Assembly: GCA_963818925.1 (NCBI GenBank)
Contig: CAWFTN010000001.1
Location: 558,001 to 622,000, forward strand
Length of the DNA: 64,000 nt
From: JAMXLG01 sp963818925
GTDB lineage: Bacteria > Vulcanimicrobiota > Vulcanimicrobiia > Vulcanimicrobiales > Vulcanimicrobiaceae
Reading direction: 5' to 3'
Under the pieces are notes generated by a model. It was not told the DNA's origin and made no database searches. It worked only from the letters and a program-made list of their open reading frames with translations. Shown one piece after another: positions 1 through 8,294 of the stretch (position 1 is its first letter; every line of letters begins with the position of its first letter). The translations under genes and the position numbers were made by a program.

Positions 1-2
1 TC

Positions 3-710
3 GACTTGAGCTTACGCGTCTACGAACCGGCGAAGCTCAAAGAGTTCGCGAATCAGATCGGCGGTGAATCGTTCGATCTCTTCGCGCTTGCGTCGTACGG
101 ACGTATCTTGCCGCAGGCGTTGCTCGACCTTCCGAAACTGGGCGCGCTCAACGTGCATCCGTCGCTGCTGCCGAAGTATCGCGGCGCGACGCCGGTTCAA
201 ACCGCATTGCGCAACGGAGACACGGAAACCGGCGTGACGATCATGCTGATGGACGCCGGCATGGATACCGGCGACATCGTGCTGCAAGAACGCGTGCCGA
301 TCGAACCCGATGACACGTACGGTACGCTGCACGACCGGCTTGCACTGTACGGCGGCGAGTTGCTCGGCGGAGCGCTCGATCTCGCCGCAAACGGTGCGTT
401 GTCACGGCGCGCGCAGGAAGGCGAACCGACGATCACGTCGCCGATTTCGAAAGAGGATCTGACGATCGACCCCTCCTGGTCCCCCGAGCGCATCGTTGCC
501 GCCGTGCGCGCCTTTTCACCCCAACCCGGTGCGCGGATGGACGTCGAAGGCGAAACGATCAAAGTCTTGCGCGCGCATGTCGAAGCAGGCGCACTCGTGC
601 TCGATGAGGTCATTGCGCCGAATCGAGGACGCATGACAGGCGAAGCGTACCATCAATCGCGCCGCGATCGCGAAAATGCGGGTTCCCCCGTTCAGGGGAA
701 ACCCATATGA
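3..710 (+). CDS. fmt: Methionyl-tRNA formyltransferase, C-terminal part (5' end outside window)
   Basis: Transfers a formyl group from 10-formyl-THF to Met-tRNA(fMet) in the cytoplasm, for translation initiation. The frame is open from the window edge and covers about 235 codons; full-length Fmt is about 310 residues, so roughly the first 75 are missing. A TTG at 6 opens the visible frame but is unlikely to be the true start. Visible family signatures are the catalytic segment NVHPSLLPKYRGATP and, further on, DAGMDTGDI, which supply the conserved Asn/His and Asp of the formyltransferase fold. The C-terminal part matches the OB-like tRNA-binding domain in length. The stop overlaps the rsmB start (ATGA), so the two are translationally coupled. 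Confidence 0.93.
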   Translation, partial: DLSLRVYEPAKLKEFANQIGGESFDLFALASYGRILPQALLDLPKLGALNVHPSLLPKYRGATPVQTALRNGDTETGVTIMLMDAGMDTGDIVLQERVPIEPDDTYGTLHDRLALYGGELLGGALDLAANGALSRRAQEGEPTITSPISKEDLTIDPSWSPERIVAAVRAFSPQPGARMDVEGETIKVLRAHVEAGALVLDEVIAPNRGRMTGEAYHQSRRDRENAGSPVQGKPI

Positions 711-2038
711 ACGCTCGCGAAGTAGCGCTGCAAACCGTCCGCGATGTTTTCCCGCAGAACGGTTCAGGACCGGAACGCCGTGCGCAAGAGGCGCTCGAAT
801 ACCGCGCTCGCAAAGCGAATCTCACGCCGCGCGACCGCGCGTTTGCGACCGAGCTCGCCTATGGCGCAATCAAAATGCGCCGCGCACTCGATTGGTATCT
901 GCATCCCTTCATCGGTGAACGCGCGCAGCAACTCCCGCCCGTTATTCGCGAAATCTTGCGGCTCGCCGTGTTCGAACTCGTCTACACGAAACCGGACGAA
1001 CACGCGACCGTCTTCGAATTCGTCAACCTCGCAAAGCGCCACGGCCATCGCGGCGTGGCGAATCTCGTGAACGGCGTCCTACGCTCGTTTCTGCGCGACC
1101 GGCCGCAAGAACCGATGCGGGAAGACTTCGATGACGAAGACGATTACCTGGCGACGCGTTATTCATTGCCGACATGGATCGTACGCCAATGGCGCGCGAC
1201 GTTCGGCGAGCGGACCGAAGAGATTTGCGCAGGCGTGAACGAGCCGGCGCGGACATCGGTCACCGTCAATACGCGCAAGGCGCAACCGCACGAACTTGCG
1301 GAGCGCTTTCGCGAGGCGGGTGTCGAGGCGGAAGCATCGCCGCTCGTCCCGGACTCGCTCGCCGTTGGCGACGGCGGGTACGCGCGCCGCAGCGAGGCAT
1401 CTGCAGACGGAGCATGGTGGATTCAATCCGAAAGCAGCGCGATGCCGGCCGACGTGCTCAATCCGCAGCCGGAGGAGGCGATCCTCGACGTCTGCAGCGG
1501 ACGCGGCAATAAGGCGCTGCAGATCGGAGCGCGGCTGCGCGGCGACGGCTCGCTGCTGTGCATCGAAATCGACGAACGCAAAGCGGCGACGTTGCAGCAG
1601 CGCTTGGAGCAAGGCGGCGTATCTGCCGGCGTCGTGATCGGAGACGCAACCGTAGAGCTGCTGCGTCCGGAGCAGCGATTTGACCGGATCTTGATCGACG
1701 CTCCCTGTTCAGGCATCGGAATCATCGGCCGTCACCCGGAGGCGCGCTGGAAGAAGCAGCCCGGTGACGGCGAACGTCTTGCGCAGACTCAGCGCGCGAT
1801 TCTCGACCGAGTCGCGCCTGCTGTTCATGAAGGCGGCGCGCTGGTGTACGCCGTGTGCTCTACGGATCCGCGGGAGACGATCGAGGTCGTTGAATGGCTC
1901 CGCCGTCACCACAATTTCGAGCGAGGTCTTATACCCGCCCGGTACGAGCCGTTGCTCACCGACGAGGGCGACATTCGTGTTGCTCCGGGAATCGACGGCC
2001 GTGACGGGTTCTTTATCGCGCGATTGGAGCGCCGGTAG
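707..2038 (+). CDS. rsmB: 16S rRNA (cytosine-967-C5)-methyltransferase RsmB
   Basis: 443 residues, the normal length. Residues 1-140 form the NusB-like RNA-binding domain, and the remainder is the SAM-dependent Rossmann methyltransferase. Motif I is ILDVCSGRGNKALQIG. Motif IV is LIDAPCSGIG, with the Cys that releases product. Motif VI is YAVCSTDPRE, with the catalytic Cys. It methylates C967 of 16S rRNA using SAM. The start overlaps the fmt stop by 4 nt. The fmt-rsmB pair followed by phosphatase and FHA genes recalls the fmt-sun-prpC neighbourhood of Firmicutes. Confidence 0.95.
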   Translation: MNAREVALQTVRDVFPQNGSGPERRAQEALEYRARKANLTPRDRAFATELAYGAIKMRRALDWYLHPFIGERAQQLPPVIREILRLAVFELVYTKPDEHATVFEFVNLAKRHGHRGVANLVNGVLRSFLRDRPQEPMREDFDDEDDYLATRYSLPTWIVRQWRATFGERTEEICAGVNEPARTSVTVNTRKAQPHELAERFREAGVEAEASPLVPDSLAVGDGGYARRSEASADGAWWIQSESSAMPADVLNPQPEEAILDVCSGRGNKALQIGARLRGDGSLLCIEIDERKAATLQQRLEQGGVSAGVVIGDATVELLRPEQRFDRILIDAPCSGIGIIGRHPEARWKKQPGDGERLAQTQRAILDRVAPAVHEGGALVYAVCSTDPRETIEVVEWLRRHHNFERGLIPARYEPLLTDEGDIRVAPGIDGRDGFFIARLERR

Positions 2039-2053
2039 TATACTGCCGGTACG

Positions 2054-2764
2054 TTGTTTACTGTGAGCTGGTTCGCACGCATAGAACAAGCCTGCGCTGC
2101 GTTCATCGAGCGAACGTTTGCAAAGACGTTCCCGAGCGACCTCGAGCCCGCGCAAGTCGCGCGGAAGCTCGTCGCGACCATGGAGGCACGGACCCGCGGC
2201 GAGGACGGTCATCTGCTCGCGCCCGGCTCGTATCTCGTCTACATGAATCCTGAGGACTTCGAGCGCCTCACGGAACATCGCGCGTATCTCGAACGCGAGT
2301 GGGCCGAGCTGCTGCGCGATATGGCCGCGCGCGTCGGGGTCTACTTCTTCGACGGCGGCCCAAAGGTCGAAATGATCGCGCGTCCCGGAATTCCACTCGG
2401 GATGGTCGACGTCAGCGTCGCGAGCGACATCACCATTTCCATCCCGAACGCGCCTCCGCTCACGCCGCCGAAGCGGTATCATTTACGTATGATGAAAGGC
2501 GTGCCGGCATACGGTGTCTACTTCATCGACGGCGCCGCGTCGATCGGCCGCAATGAGGATAGCGACATCTTTCTCGTCGACCCGAGCGTTTCGCGCGCGC
2601 ATGCGTCGATGCAGGTCGAAAACGGCGGCGTGAGCGTCACGGACCTCGGCTCGACGAACGGGACGTTCGTCAACGGCGAGCGCATCGCCGGAAATCGCCG
2701 CTTGGTTTCGGGCGACGTCCTGACTTTCGGCAACACGCAGATGCGTCTTGAGGCGCGGGAATGA
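2054..2764 (+). CDS. FhaA-like protein: DUF3662 domain plus C-terminal FHA domain
   Basis: 236 residues from a TTG start at 2054; a GTG at 2063 (VSWFARIEQ) is equally plausible. Residues 1-130 resemble the DUF3662 domain of actinobacterial FhaA, including a DLEPAQVARKL segment typical of that family. Residues 150-236 are an FHA phosphothreonine-binding domain: SIGRNEDSDIFLVDPSVSRAHA and GSTNGTFVNGERI carry the Arg, Ser and Asn that contact phosphopeptides. In Actinobacteria FhaA binds phosphorylated partners at the cell-wall synthesis site next to rodA, and the same neighbourhood is present here. The stop overlaps the next start (ATGA). The Ser/Thr kinase that would make its ligand is not in this window. 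Confidence 0.88.
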   Translation: MFTVSWFARIEQACAAFIERTFAKTFPSDLEPAQVARKLVATMEARTRGEDGHLLAPGSYLVYMNPEDFERLTEHRAYLEREWAELLRDMAARVGVYFFDGGPKVEMIARPGIPLGMVDVSVASDITISIPNAPPLTPPKRYHLRMMKGVPAYGVYFIDGAASIGRNEDSDIFLVDPSVSRAHASMQVENGGVSVTDLGSTNGTFVNGERIAGNRRLVSGDVLTFGNTQMRLEARE

Positions 2765-3180
2765 ACGTCGCGAACGCGCGCGTCGGATCGCTCGAGATCG
2801 TCGCGGCGCTCTTCGCGGTAGCGATCGTTGCGGCGCGCTCGCGTCTGCGACCGCAAGAAGAAGCGGGCGTGTTGACGCCGGTTCAAGCGCAGCTGCGCGT
2901 GATTGAAGTCGGCAACGTTCGGCCGTTCGAGGGAACCTGTCCCCTTGTCATTGGACGCGGCCAGGAAGCGCAGCTCGTCCTGGCAGATCCTGAGGTAAGC
3001 CGCCGTCATGCGCGGCTCGAAACCCAGAACGACACGGTCTTTCTTCGCGACCTTGGAAGCAGCAACGGCACCTTTCTCAACGGACGCCGGTTAACGAGTG
3101 CGATCGAGTTGCGCGAGGGAGACGAGGTCGATGTGGGTACGACTCGACTGGTCGTGGAGAAATTGCGTCCATGGACGTAG
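2761..3180 (+). CDS. FhaB-like FHA-domain protein with N-terminal membrane anchor
   Basis: 139 residues. Residues 9-28 are hydrophobic (IVAALFAVAIVAARS), probably one membrane segment, and residues 50-135 form an FHA domain with the signatures VIGRGQEAQLVLADPEVSRRHARL and GSSNGTFLNGRRL. The layout matches actinobacterial FhaB/FipA, a membrane-tethered phosphothreonine reader for division or elongation. It is translationally coupled at both ends: the start overlaps the preceding FHA gene by 4 nt and the end overlaps the phosphatase-like gene by 10 nt. All key FHA residues look intact. Confidence 0.88.
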   Translation: MNVANARVGSLEIVAALFAVAIVAARSRLRPQEEAGVLTPVQAQLRVIEVGNVRPFEGTCPLVIGRGQEAQLVLADPEVSRRHARLETQNDTVFLRDLGSSNGTFLNGRRLTSAIELREGDEVDVGTTRLVVEKLRPWT

Positions 3181-3920
3181 CGATTCGGGGTGATCGTGCG
3201 TCGTGTTTGTCGTTGCAGCTAGGGCCACGCTCGTGGCTCTTTGCAGTGGCGCGTGGATTCGGGAACGTCGACGGCGTAGCCGCGGCGCCCGCTACACTTG
3301 CACGCGTTCGCGGTGAGTGCGAACGCCGGTTGAAGGGGGAGCGGTTCCGGCGCGCGATCGATCGTCCGCAGGCAGCGGCGACGGCAGTGCTCGGTGTGCT
3401 CTCGCGCGTCAACGGCGACATCTTTTCCCGCAGCGCGTCGCATGATGACTACGTCACCGCGGGATGTTCGCTCACCGCGACGCTCGTCGTTCGCGGACAT
3501 GCGTACGTGATTCATAGCGGCGGCACCGCCGCGTATCTCGCGCATAAAGGCGACGTGACGGCGTTGACGGCGGAAGATGCGCTCGAAGCGGCGACGCCGC
3601 TGCTCTCGCGCGCGCTCGGCGCAGCAGCATCGCTCGACGTCTCGGTATCTAACGTTGCGGTCGACTCCGGCGACGTCATGATCTTGATGGGACACCGCGT
3701 GCGTGGTGAGGTCGATCGACGCGCTCTGATCGCACACGTCGAAGAAGCGGGCGCGAACGAACATATGCTCGTCGTGCGCTTTGACGACGGCGATCGCGCG
3801 ATCGACGAAATCGTAACGGCGATCAAGCCGCCGCTGCCGGCGGATATTCGCATGCAAAGCGCCATTGGAATGGCGACGTTCGTTCTTGGAGTGTTGTTGA
3901 CGACCGCGTGGCTCAGGTAG
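3171..3920 (+). CDS. PP2C-like membrane protein lacking the usual metal-binding motifs
   Basis: 249 residues in the position occupied by pstP/prpC in related clusters. The middle follows the PP2C core (GCSLTATLVVRGHAYVIHSGGTAAYL corresponds to the usual GTT..ALLV....A.VGDSRAYL), and the C-terminus ends in one hydrophobic segment (IGMATFVLGVLLTTAWL). The metal ligands are not conserved: GDSR is replaced by SGGTA, the DGHGG region reads ARGFGNVDG, and SDGLxD reads LMGHRVRG. It may therefore be a pseudophosphatase or phosphoprotein sensor rather than an active Ser/Thr phosphatase. It overlaps the FHA gene upstream and rodA downstream, so it belongs to the same transcript. Confidence 0.75.
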   Translation: MDVAIRGDRASCLSLQLGPRSWLFAVARGFGNVDGVAAAPATLARVRGECERRLKGERFRRAIDRPQAAATAVLGVLSRVNGDIFSRSASHDDYVTAGCSLTATLVVRGHAYVIHSGGTAAYLAHKGDVTALTAEDALEAATPLLSRALGAAASLDVSVSNVAVDSGDVMILMGHRVRGEVDRRALIAHVEEAGANEHMLVVRFDDGDRAIDEIVTAIKPPLPADIRMQSAIGMATFVLGVLLTTAWLR

Positions 3921-5176
3921 GACTTCTCGCGCGGCGCGCGATCACCGTCGCAATCGCTTTAGCGATTGCCGCATTCATCTTGTCGTTCACTCCGGCCGGC
4001 ACGTTGCAGCCTTCATGGCTGCCGCTTGCGCTCGGGGCGCTCGCTGCGTTTTGGGTTATGTGGCAGCCGCTCAACGCCGTGCGGGACGACGTGATTCCGG
4101 CGATGGCCATCGTTCTTTCGGCGCTCGGGCTGTTGCTGGTCGCCCGGCTCTCGCCGGATCTTGCGCAAAAACAACAGTGGTGGCTGTTCGTCTCATTGGT
4201 GCTCGCCATCGGATTCGGTCCGCTCTTTACGCGTTTTCGCGTGTTTGCGACCTACAAATACCTGTGGGTCGTCGGGTCGCTACTCCTCTTCATTTTGTTG
4301 CTCGTCTTCGGTAAAGAAGTCAACGGCGCTCGACTGTGGATTCCCATCGGGCCGATTCAGTTCGAACCGATCGAACTCATCAAGCTTTTCATCGTGTTCT
4401 TTCTCGCCGCATATCTCGCCGAGAACGCCGATGTCATTGCCAATTCGCGGCCGTGGTCGGTACGCGCAAATCTTCGCTATTTGGGGCCGTTGTTTTTGGG
4501 ATGGGGCAGCTCGATGGCGATTCTCGTCCTGCAGCGCGACTTGGGTATGGCGACGCTGTTGCTTGCGACGTTTGCCGCGCTGTTGTATGTTGCAACGCGA
4601 CGCATCGATCTCGTGCTCGGCGGCATCGTCGTCTTCGCGCTCGTGGCGTTTTGGGCGGTGCATCACTATCCATACGTCCAGACCCGCATCGCCGTCTGGA
4701 ACGATCCCTTCAGCGATCCCCTTGGTGCGGGCTATCAGTCGTCGCAAGCGTATTACGCACTTGCTGCCGGCGGATTGTTCGGTACCGGCTTCGGCTTAGG
4801 ACATCCGGGGTTCATACCCGACGTTGCGACCGATTACGTGTACGCCGCGTATTCGGAAGAATTCGGATTGATCGGCGCGTTCGCAGTTGTTGCCGTCTTT
4901 CTTGTCCTCGTGCGCCGCATGCTGCGCGCAGGTGCGGAACAGCCGGCGCTCTATGCGAAGTTGCTCGCGGTCGGAATGGGTGCGACGCTCGGCTTCCAAG
5001 TCTTCATCATCATCGGCGGTGTCATCGGTCTCTTTCCCTTAACCGGCATCACGCTGCCGTTTCTTTCATACGGCGGCAGTTCGCTCGTCGCCAACTTTCT
5101 GCTCGTCGCGCTGGTTTGGGCGATGAGTTCGCGTCTATGCGCACGACCGCAGTCTCTCTCACCGTCATCGCATTAG
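3908..5176 (+). CDS. RodA/FtsW/SpoVE-family peptidoglycan polymerase (SEDS protein)
   Basis: 422 residues, GTG start overlapping the preceding gene by 13 nt. About ten hydrophobic segments span the protein. SEDS-family signatures are LQRDLGMATLL, FIPDVATDYVYAAYSEEFGLIG and LTGITLPFLSYGGSSLV, close to the family consensus at the same relative positions. SEDS proteins polymerise glycan strands from lipid II in the cytoplasmic membrane, working with a class B penicillin-binding protein. No PBP gene follows here, unlike the actinobacterial rodA-pbpA arrangement. FHA neighbours favour a RodA-type elongation role, but RodA and FtsW cannot be separated with certainty from sequence alone. Confidence 0.9.
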   Translation: MAQVGLLARRAITVAIALAIAAFILSFTPAGTLQPSWLPLALGALAAFWVMWQPLNAVRDDVIPAMAIVLSALGLLLVARLSPDLAQKQQWWLFVSLVLAIGFGPLFTRFRVFATYKYLWVVGSLLLFILLLVFGKEVNGARLWIPIGPIQFEPIELIKLFIVFFLAAYLAENADVIANSRPWSVRANLRYLGPLFLGWGSSMAILVLQRDLGMATLLLATFAALLYVATRRIDLVLGGIVVFALVAFWAVHHYPYVQTRIAVWNDPFSDPLGAGYQSSQAYYALAAGGLFGTGFGLGHPGFIPDVATDYVYAAYSEEFGLIGAFAVVAVFLVLVRRMLRAGAEQPALYAKLLAVGMGATLGFQVFIIIGGVIGLFPLTGITLPFLSYGGSSLVANFLLVALVWAMSSRLCARPQSLSPSSH

Positions 5177-5922
5177 CGATCGCCGCGATTCTCGGCGGAT
5201 ACTTCAGCGGTCAGGCGGGTGCGCATCCGCCGCAGATCGTCGTGTTGCATCCCGTTTCGTCGCCCGACGTGCACGCCGTTGTGCATGGCTACTCCGACAG
5301 CCCAATCGTCGATCTATTTTCGAACGACGATGTCGTCGTCGATCGCGCGCAAACGGCGCGGAATGCGTGGCTTCCGGAACGCCTGTCCGTCGTCGTCGGC
5401 CTTTGCGGAGAGTCGGCTGCCCTAGAGAGTGAGTTTCTGCGACTAGGCTTGCCGCTTGCAATCGATCTCGATCCCCACGGTGCCGAAGCCGACCGTATCG
5501 CGCGGTATGTGAACGCCCAAGGGCTTGCTTTATTCATCCACACCGGTGCGCCGCCGTCACGAGCGACGCTCGCGGAACTGCAGAAGCGGTTCGGCCGCAT
5601 CAACGGCGTCGCATCGCGTTCCGCTTCGGGCATGGCAGACGCATTGCGAGGAACGGGACTCGTCTTTTTCGACGAACGCGGGGACACCGATTCGCGGCCG
5701 TTCACAGTAACCGGAGTTCGTTTCGTGGCGCGGGACGCTACCGTCGACGACCGCTCCTCTCCGAGCTACATTTCGTTTATGCTCGATCGTGCGGCCATGC
5801 GTTCGGAACGCGAGGGGCGCATGGTTGTGCTGATGCGCCCGCTTCCGAACTCGCTCGCCGCGTTGACGAACTTTCTCGCCACGAGGAGTGCAGAAATCGT
5901 GGCGCTAACGCAACGACGCTAA
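5137..5922 (+). CDS. Divergent polysaccharide deacetylase (DUF610/YibQ-like), exported
   Basis: 261 residues. The ATG at 5137 lies inside the rodA 3' end (40-nt overlap) and gives an N-terminal signal or anchor (AVSLTVIALAIAAILGGYF). The C-terminal 180 residues follow the YibQ fold of the NodB-like superfamily: a GLPLAIDLDPHG strand, HTGAPPSRATLAELQKRF, a GVASRSASGMADAL segment, GLVFFDERGDTDSRP, and ARDATVDD near the end. In YibQ relatives this region holds the metal-site residues. The substrate is unknown; peptidoglycan or another cell-wall glycan fits the rodA linkage. It takes the place where pbpA and pknB sit in Actinobacteria. The family call rests on motif order rather than on a search. 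Confidence 0.68.
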   Translation: MRTTAVSLTVIALAIAAILGGYFSGQAGAHPPQIVVLHPVSSPDVHAVVHGYSDSPIVDLFSNDDVVVDRAQTARNAWLPERLSVVVGLCGESAALESEFLRLGLPLAIDLDPHGAEADRIARYVNAQGLALFIHTGAPPSRATLAELQKRFGRINGVASRSASGMADALRGTGLVFFDERGDTDSRPFTVTGVRFVARDATVDDRSSPSYISFMLDRAAMRSEREGRMVVLMRPLPNSLAALTNFLATRSAEIVALTQRR

Positions 5923-5956
5923 ACTGTTTTTAGAAGTGAAAGGAGCATCCACGTTC

Positions 5957-6475
5957 ATGGGGCGTTTCACCAAGATCGGCATTCTCTCGCTTGCGGCGCT
6001 GGTGGCGCTCGGCGCATGTTCGAAGGGATCGCAGTCGTCCTCAACGACGACGACCACCACCGAACAAAGCGCGTCCGCTGCGCCGAGCGAGAACGCGATG
6101 AGCAACGCCGCATCGCCTGCCGCAGGAGCATCAGTCGCCGCGAACGGTGCAGCCGCAAGTGACGGCGCAAAAGTCTTTCAAACGAACTGTTCGAGTTGTC
6201 ACCAAGCCAACGGACAAGGCGTTCCGGGCACGTTCCCGCCGCTCGCCGGAAATCCGGTGGTAACGGGCGACGCAACGAAAGTCATCCACATCGTGAAGTT
6301 CGGACTGAACGGCAAAGTCGACGTGAAAGGCACGTCATACAACGGCATGATGCCGGCATGGGGACAACAACTCTCCAACGGCGATATCGCGGCCGTCATC
6401 ACCTATGTTCGTTCGTCGTGGGGAAATAGCGCGAGCGCCGTGACCGAATCCCAGGTTGCCGGCGTCACCAAATAA
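5957..6475 (+). CDS. Lipoprotein c-type cytochrome (mono-haem)
   Basis: 172 residues. The ATG at 5957 is preceded by GAAAGGAG, while an in-frame GTG at 5936 overlaps that ribosome site and is rejected. The signal peptide ends in the lipobox ALGAC, predicting a lipid-anchored protein on the periplasmic face. A Ser/Thr/Ala-rich linker follows (residues 25-70). The class I cytochrome c domain has CSSCH haem attachment and a distal Met in GMMPAWG. The length and single CXXCH fit a small electron carrier. It stands alone between the cell-wall cluster and a convergent dioxygenase gene, so its redox partner cannot be told from context. Confidence 0.9.
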   Translation: MGRFTKIGILSLAALVALGACSKGSQSSSTTTTTTEQSASAAPSENAMSNAASPAAGASVAANGAAASDGAKVFQTNCSSCHQANGQGVPGTFPPLAGNPVVTGDATKVIHIVKFGLNGKVDVKGTSYNGMMPAWGQQLSNGDIAAVITYVRSSWGNSASAVTESQVAGVTK

Positions 6476-6477
6476 CG

Positions 6478-7257
6478 TCAGCCGAAGCGTACGCTGAGCA
6501 TCGATACGGAACCTCCGTCGATACCGTCAACGGGAAACGTCACGTTGTCGTCGTCGACGGAGGCTCCCATTGCGTAGAGCAGCGGCAAGTAGTGTTCCGG
6601 CGTCGGCGCCGCCAATTTCGCGTCGTTGCCCATGTGTTCGTAGTTGATCAATGGTGAAAAATCTCGCGACGCGAGGAACGTTCGCGCGTGCGCTTCGAAC
6701 CGCGAGGCCCAATCAAACGGCTCAGCCGGATGGCGTCCCCACGCGTACGCGTGCAAATTATGAATGATATTGCCGCTCGCAGCGATCAGTATGCCTTCGT
6801 CGCGAAGAGCGCGCAAACGCGTTCCGAGATCGAAATGAAATGCGGGCGGCTGCGTTTCGTCGATACTGAGTTGCACGACGGGAATCGACGCGTCGGGAAA
6901 GACGTGACAAAGCACGGCCCAGGTGCCGTGATCTAAGCCCCACGACTCGTCGCCGCGAACGGCAGTCGGCGAAAGCAACGTTGTGATGGATCCCGCGAGC
7001 GCACGGCTGCCGGGCGCCGGATATTGCATTTGATAGAGCGAGCGCGGAAAACCACCGAAATCATGGATCGTTCTCGGATAGTCGTTCGCCGTCACGTGCG
7101 TGCCCGGGATGTACCAATGCGCGGAGATCGCCACGATCGCGCGCGGACGCGGCAGCGATGCGCCAATTGCGCGCCATGCTTTGGTGTACGTGTTGTCATC
7201 GAGGGCATTGAGCGGATTGCCGTGTCCGAAAAAGATCACCGGCATGCGACCTGCCAT
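6478..7257 (-). CDS. DODA-type extradiol dioxygenase (YgiD/LigB family)
   Basis: 259 residues from the ATG at 7257; the open frame extends 24 codons further but only with Arg-rich, non-family sequence. Motifs of the 4,5-DOPA dioxygenase (LigB-like) family are present: FFGHGNPLNALDDN near the N-terminus, AISAHWY, GLDHGTWAVL and SGNIIHNL, giving the His residues that bind the single metal ion. Family members cleave catechol-type rings; E. coli YgiD acts on DOPA in vitro. The physiological substrate is unknown. It is convergent with the cytochrome gene, with only 2 nt between the stops. Confidence 0.88.
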   Translation of the reverse strand: MAGRMPVIFFGHGNPLNALDDNTYTKAWRAIGASLPRPRAIVAISAHWYIPGTHVTANDYPRTIHDFGGFPRSLYQMQYPAPGSRALAGSITTLLSPTAVRGDESWGLDHGTWAVLCHVFPDASIPVVQLSIDETQPPAFHFDLGTRLRALRDEGILIAASGNIIHNLHAYAWGRHPAEPFDWASRFEAHARTFLASRDFSPLINYEHMGNDAKLAAPTPEHYLPLLYAMGASVDDDNVTFPVDGIDGGSVSMLSVRFG

Positions 7258-7341
7258 GCGGGTTGTTACCACGAACGCACGACGGCGCCTGCGGGGAAGC
7301 GCCTTTCTCGCGGCGCAACGAATCGGCACGGAGGTGTACGG

Positions 7342-7605
7342 ATGAAAGACGACTCCCAGAACCGCTCGCGTGCGGAGGTAATCAAGCAGATCGTTCTGCT
7401 TCCCGCACTCGCTGCGGCACTCGGCGGCGCCGCGTTACCCGCGATTGCAGCGGATAACAAAGCGCAGTTCAAATATTAGGATAAGCCGGGAAAAAACGGC
7501 GAAAAGTGCAGCCAATGCCGCTTTTTCAAAGCACCGTCAGGCTGCTCGATCGTCACTGGAAAGATTAGTTCAAACGGCTGGTGTGTCGCTTGGGCTAAAA
7601 AGTAA
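7342..7605 (+). pseudogene. High-potential iron-sulfur protein (HiPIP) gene interrupted by an in-frame TAG
   Basis: The reading frame starts at ATG 7342 behind a GGAGGTG ribosome site and encodes a signal-like N-terminus (EVIKQIVLLPALAAALGG). It stops at TAG 7477-7479 after AQFKY. The same frame then continues for 41 codons and encodes the HiPIP cluster domain, with CSQC, a third Cys in PSGC and a fourth in NGWC, ending at TAA 7603. The paralogue at 33483-33743 reads QFKYQDKP at this point, so the stop sits exactly where Gln is expected (CAG to TAG). All four cluster Cys survive, so the lesion is recent, a sequencing error, or read through. Confidence 0.82.
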
Positions 7606-7632
7606 CTCCACGCATTTATTTACATTACATGG

Positions 7633-7670
7633 AGCCGATCTACGGGCGAAACCGTAGATCGGCTTTTTTT
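7633..7670 (+). terminator. Rho-independent terminator after the HiPIP gene
   Basis: A perfect 13-bp stem (AGCCGATCTACGG / CCGTAGATCGGCT) closes a 6-nt loop and runs directly into seven T residues at 7664-7670. It lies 28 nt after the HiPIP stop. Confidence 0.93.
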
Positions 7671-7700
7671 ACTGCTACATCGTTCGGGAACTATGAGCAC

Positions 7701-8294
7701 ATGTCTCCGTTGGTATTTTCACATTCGATCTTCTGGCCGGTCGCTATTGGTTTTTTTGGGCTGGGTACCGGCTATTTGATTTGGGGCGGCTCTGCACTCT
7801 TTGGTTTTCCCGCAAAGAGTGTTGAAGCCGACAAAGCTATTGCCATATGGGGCGTCTGGATGAACGGCTTCATGCAATTCATTACAGGCGTCTATCTTAT
7901 GGTCGGCCTGACCTGGTTCGGCGTATTCCAAAATGCGCCGCCGCTGTACATGGCCGGACTTGCGTTTACCGCGTACGGCGTCCATTGGTGGGCGATCGCA
8001 GCGCGGCGGTATTGGGGTTTGAGCGGCGCACCCGAGGCGTGGATGGCCATTGCCTTTTCGCTGTTGTCGATCTTAGGCATGCTCGTCTTTTTCAGCGCGG
8101 GCGACGCGCCGGTCGGCATTTTGTTCATCGGGCTTACGCTCATCTACCTCAGCGAAATTCCCACGCGCTTCGGGTTGCTCGCTAGTGGTGAGCGTCTCGT
8201 GGGCCTCTGGCAATTTTTGACGGGAATTTGGCTGATGTATTTGACGTATGCAGCCACGATGGACTTTGCGCTCGGAGCGAAGTGGTGGGTGTAA
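7701..8294 (+). CDS. Polytopic membrane protein of unknown function, about six membrane segments
   Basis: 197 residues from ATG 7701; an earlier in-frame ATG at 7629 would overlap the preceding terminator and is rejected. The protein is almost wholly hydrophobic, with segments near residues 8-30, 46-66, 72-92, 108-128, 132-150 and 165-185. Short loops include the conserved-looking FGFPAKSVEADKAI and RYWGLSGAPEAW. The overall look resembles small channel-like membrane families such as AmiS/UreI or YaaH, but I see no decisive motif. It is monocistronic, just after a terminator. Confidence 0.7.
   Translation: MSPLVFSHSIFWPVAIGFFGLGTGYLIWGGSALFGFPAKSVEADKAIAIWGVWMNGFMQFITGVYLMVGLTWFGVFQNAPPLYMAGLAFTAYGVHWWAIAARRYWGLSGAPEAWMAIAFSLLSILGMLVFFSAGDAPVGILFIGLTLIYLSEIPTRFGLLASGERLVGLWQFLTGIWLMYLTYAATMDFALGAKWWV

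Noticed and set aside
4336..5136. N-terminal extension of the polysaccharide deacetylase frame through rodA
   Set aside because: The extension is Arg-rich and shadows rodA; the ATG at 5137 gives a proper signal anchor.
7477..7479. Pyrrolysine or selenocysteine recoding at the HiPIP stop
   Set aside because: The paralogue has Gln at this position and no PylT/PylS genes or stem-loop element are visible, so nonsense mutation or ordinary read-through is simpler.
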